DNA of 42,875 bases from Armatimonadota bacterium (lineage in GTDB: Bacteria > Armatimonadota > UBA5829 > JAUSEB01): contig JAUSEB010000353.1 in the NCBI GenBank assembly GCA_030650495.1, positions 1 through 42,875 on the forward strand, written 5' to 3'. The notes under the pieces were generated by a model. That model was not told the origin of the DNA, made no database searches, and saw only the letters and a program-made list of their open reading frames with translations. Of this stretch, positions 40,599 to 42,875 are shown piece after piece (positions within the stretch are counted from its first letter, which is position 1; each line of letters starts with the position of its first letter). The position numbers and the translations under genes were made by a program.

Positions 40599-41909
40599 AT
40601 GCCAGATATTGAAATCATAATCATCGGCGGTGGACTTGCAGGCAGCGAGGCTGCCTGGCAGTGTGCGAAGCACGGAGTTAAAGTCAGGCTATACGAAATG
40701 CGTCCCGCCGTCATGACGCCAGCGCACAGAACAGGGCTTCTCGCCGAACTCGTATGTAGTAATTCTCTCAAATCCAACTCCCCCACCACGGCTTCGGGCA
40801 TCTTGAAAGACGAAATGCGGAAGCTTGACTCCCTTATCATGCGCGCCGCTGACGCAAATACTGTTCCCGCCGGAGAAGCGCTTGCTGTCGATAGAGATAA
40901 ATTCGCAGCCGTTGTGACTGAGGAGTTGGAACGGCATCCGAATATCAATATCGTTCGGGAAGAAATAACCTCCATCCCCCAAAACCGCTTGAAAGTGGTC
41001 GCAACCGGCCCACTCACTTCCGATGCTCTTTCCGCCGAAATCTCCGCTATCACCGGGGAGCAGCATTTCTACTTCTACGACGCAATCGCGCCAATCATAG
41101 ACGCCGAGTCGATTGACTATGATAAGGTCTACAGAGCATCCAGATACGGCAAGGGAGAGGAAGCTTACATCAACTGCCCTCTAAATCGGATGGAGTATGA
41201 CGCTTTTTGGGAAGCCCTGATCTCAGCGGAAAAGGCGCCGTGCCGTGAATGGGAGAACATCAAGTTTTTCGAGGGCTGCCTGCCGGTGGAAGAGTTGGCG
41301 GCCAGGGGTAGGCGGACGCTGGCATTTGGGCCACTAAAACCCGTAGGATTAGTAGACCCAAGGGTGGGCAAACGGCCTTACGCGGTGGTCCAACTGCGGC
41401 AGGAAAATGTTGAAGCGACGATGTACGGCTTGGTCGGGTTTCAGACTCGGCTGAAATGGCCGGAGCAGAAACGGGTATTCAGAATGATCCCCGGTTTGGA
41501 AAACGCCGAGTTCATACAATACGGGGCTGTACACCGGAACACCTACATCAATTCCCCCAAGCTATTGATGCGGACGCTGCAACTAAAGAAAAGTCCGTCA
41601 CTCCTATTGGCCGGGCAGCTTACCGGAGTCGAGGGGTATCTGGAGTCGGCTGCGATAGGCTTGCTCGCCGGGATCAACGTGGCCAGGCTGGCGCAGGGTA
41701 AATTGCCTGTCGAAGCGCCAAGAGAAACGATGATGGGAGCGCTGGCTTCGTTTCTGATCGAGCCTGAACCAAAGTCGTTCCAGCCAATGAACGCCAATTT
41801 TGCGATTCTGCCTCCTATTATCCCTAAACCACATGACAAAGAGGAGCGGCGCAGATTGTTGATCGAACGGGCACATACGGTATTTGCGGAGTGGGTTGAG
41901 GGTTTATAG
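40599..41909 (+). CDS. trmFO: tRNA (uracil-54-C5)-methyltransferase, folate/FAD-dependent
   Basis: TrmFO makes ribothymidine at position 54 of tRNA using methylenetetrahydrofolate and FADH2. The FAD-binding IIGGGLAGSEAAW is at 8-20, and C53 in LLAELVCSNSLKSN matches a catalytic Cys of the family. MEYDAFWEAL, GPLKPVGLVDPR and LAGQLTGVEGYLESAA(I) complete the signature. The protein has 436 residues, normal length. No clear ribosome site precedes ATG 40599. It converges on the L25 gene, with a hairpin between. Confidence 0.95.
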   Translation: MPDIEIIIIGGGLAGSEAAWQCAKHGVKVRLYEMRPAVMTPAHRTGLLAELVCSNSLKSNSPTTASGILKDEMRKLDSLIMRAADANTVPAGEALAVDRDKFAAVVTEELERHPNINIVREEITSIPQNRLKVVATGPLTSDALSAEISAITGEQHFYFYDAIAPIIDAESIDYDKVYRASRYGKGEEAYINCPLNRMEYDAFWEALISAEKAPCREWENIKFFEGCLPVEELAARGRRTLAFGPLKPVGLVDPRVGKRPYAVVQLRQENVEATMYGLVGFQTRLKWPEQKRVFRMIPGLENAEFIQYGAVHRNTYINSPKLLMRTLQLKKSPSLLLAGQLTGVEGYLESAAIGLLAGINVARLAQGKLPVEAPRETMMGALASFLIEPEPKSFQPMNANFAILPPIIPKPHDKEERRRLLIERAHTVFAEWVEGL

Positions 41910-41919
41910 TGGGCAAGTC

Positions 41920-41945
41920 GGGTGGCTGTTCGGAAACAGCCACCC
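41920..41945. terminator. Bidirectional hairpin between trmFO and the L25 gene
   Basis: GGGTGGCTGTT and AACAGCCACCC form a perfect 11-bp stem with loop CGGA between converging genes. Neither side has a T run, so it is a probable but not classical terminator. Confidence 0.6.
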
Positions 41946-41961
41946 AGAAAGTGACTCAGCT

Positions 41962-42597
41962 TTACTCAGACACAGCTTCTTCAGCAGGAGCGGCGCCTTC
42001 GGCAACCGCCTCAGCAACTTCTTCAATGTGAACGTGCGGCAGCCTGACGGCAACCACTACTTCACCCTCGCCTGTCAACGCTTCCACACCTTCCGGCAGC
42101 GGCAGGTCTTTTACGTGCAGCGCCTGGCCTAGCTCCAGATCGGATATGTCTAAATCCATATGGGAGGGTATTTTATCCGGCAGACAGCGCACCTGGATGC
42201 TGTCCATCACGTGCTCCACTACTCCGCCCTCCAGAGCGCCGGCAGCGTTTCCTATAAACACGATCGAGACTTCCGTGGTCAGCTTCTCGGTCATCGTAAC
42301 GCGCTGGAAGTCGACATGCACCACTTTGCGGGTTATCGGGTCTTTTTGCACGCGCTTGATGACGACAACACCTTTGTCTTTCTTGCGTCCGCCTTCGATT
42401 TCGATATCCATCAGGGCATGCAGACCGGCTTCCGTCTTGACCGCCGCGACCAAATCGCTCAATTCCAGGGATATTGACACGGAATCGACCCCATGGCCAT
42501 AAACACTAGCCGCAATGCGGCCATCTTGCCTCAACTTCTTCAGATTGCTCTTACTCGAAGTATCTCTAACTTGCGCTTGAAGTTTAACCTTTTCCAT
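41962..42597 (-). CDS. rplY: 50S ribosomal protein L25/general stress protein CTC
   Basis: This 211-residue two-domain form (CTC type) has the 5S-rRNA-binding L25 domain first (KVKLQAQVRD, RIAASVYGHG, HVDFQRV) and the TL5/CTC beta domain after it (PSHMDLDISDLELGQALHVKDL), ending in an Ala/Glu-rich tail. ATG at 42597 gives the standard MEKVKLQAQVRD start, with GAAGGACGGG a few bases upstream; a longer frame to 42627 exists but would begin downstream of the likely transcription start by only a few bases. It stands alone behind its own promoter. Confidence 0.94.
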   Translation of the reverse strand: MEKVKLQAQVRDTSSKSNLKKLRQDGRIAASVYGHGVDSVSISLELSDLVAAVKTEAGLHALMDIEIEGGRKKDKGVVVIKRVQKDPITRKVVHVDFQRVTMTEKLTTEVSIVFIGNAAGALEGGVVEHVMDSIQVRCLPDKIPSHMDLDISDLELGQALHVKDLPLPEGVEALTGEGEVVVAVRLPHVHIEEVAEAVAEGAAPAEEAVSE

Positions 42598-42629
42598 TTT
42601 TCCCGTCCTTCCATCAAGGTACGCCATTT

Positions 42630-42659
42630 AGTATACCTAAGTCAGCCGGGCTGCGTCAA
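42630..42659 (-). promoter_or_regulatory. Strong sigma-70-type promoter of the L25/CTC gene
   Basis: On the minus strand TTGACG (complement of 42654-42659) and TATACT (complement of 42630-42635) are 18 bases apart. The start should fall near 42623, giving a 26-base leader. Confidence 0.7.
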
Positions 42660-42701
42660 CTTTTGGGTAACAGTTCAGGCTTGGTGAGCAATACCCCCCT
42701 C

Positions 42702-42875
42702 AATCCCCCCTTCTAAAGGGGGGAAGTGTTGTAGCTCCCCTTCGTAAGGGGAAAGTGCTGTAGCTCCCCTTCGTAAGGGGGAAGTGTTGTAGCTCCCCTT
42801 CGTAAGGGGGAAGTGTTGTAGCTCCCCTTCGTAAGGGGGAAGTATTAAAGCTCCCCTCCTTACGAAGGAGGGGTT
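42702..42875. repeat. 29-bp tandem palindromic repeat, cut by the window end
   Basis: Units begin at 42702 (degenerate), 42731, 42760, 42789, 42818 and 42847 (changed), each 29 bp. Each contains CTCCCCTTCGTAAGGGGGAAG or a variant, itself a hairpin with CCCCTT facing AAGGGG. Copies 2-5 differ by only a few bases. The last unit turns into CCCTCCTTACGAAGGAGGGG. There are no spacers. Confidence 0.85.

Noticed and set aside
42702-42875. CRISPR array
   Set aside because: The units follow each other without unique spacers, and each unit is itself a hairpin; it is a tandem palindromic repeat.

Overview
The window looks like a chromosomal stretch of a moderately GC-rich diderm bacterium. A PilQ-type secretin with PilMNOP-like partners implies an outer membrane. 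Shine-Dalgarno sites of the AGGAGG type are common, TTG starts are frequent, and short palindromic repeats fill many gaps. The mix of fused NuoCD, TrmFO, a PASTA kinase, a PEP-CTERM-like protein and golvesin-like/PQQ-propeller surface proteins would fit Armatimonadota or a neighbouring lineage. That placement is inference with low confidence; no rRNA or tRNA lies here to test it.

Layout. (1) 1-4415: respiratory complex I genes nuoB (cut by the window edge), nuoCD (fused), nuoG and nuoI, with no nuoE, nuoF or nuoH among them. (2) 4594-10151: lipoyl synthase, an NAD-type isocitrate dehydrogenase and E1-alpha, E1-beta and E2 of a 2-oxoacid dehydrogenase complex, ending at a good terminator. LipA makes the cofactor carried by E2; no E3 gene is present. 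(3) 10405-12438: panD, an AT-rich cassette with a tiny membrane-protein gene between two copies of one hairpin, and a secreted propeller protein with a PEP-CTERM-like end on the minus strand. (4) 12812-25896: a giant secreted protein (about 2200 residues, propeller repeats interrupted by golvesin-like domains), then a type IV pilus assembly cluster: PilM, PilN, PilO, PilP, a small STN/glycine-rich secreted protein and the PilQ secretin. (5) 26310-31500: aroB, a small membrane protein, a DUF362 protein, a PASTA Ser/Thr kinase, rpe and another membrane protein, mostly overlapping or closely packed. (6) 31512-35303: ribD, ribE, ribBA and ribH, a full set for making riboflavin from GTP and ribulose 5-phosphate apart from the phosphatase step. 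rpe just upstream interconverts ribulose 5-phosphate and xylulose 5-phosphate. (7) 35310-41909: HtrA protease, YfcE-like phosphodiesterase, a second isocitrate-dehydrogenase-like enzyme with NADP-type residues, an isochorismatase-fold hydrolase, a PatA-like aminotransferase, a HicBA toxin-antitoxin pair and TrmFO. (8) 41962-42875: ribosomal protein L25/CTC on the minus strand with a strong promoter, then a 29-bp tandem palindromic repeat running off the edge.

The strongest candidates for something new are in the pilus region. PilO and PilP end in the same short tag (RYGMxGT) written with different codons. PilM carries a disordered insert with a Phe-Asp motif about every 22 residues. A free-standing secretin-N0-like protein sits between pilP and pilQ, and a giant domain-nested propeller protein lies directly upstream. 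Several genes also take their stop codons from intergenic repeat sequence.
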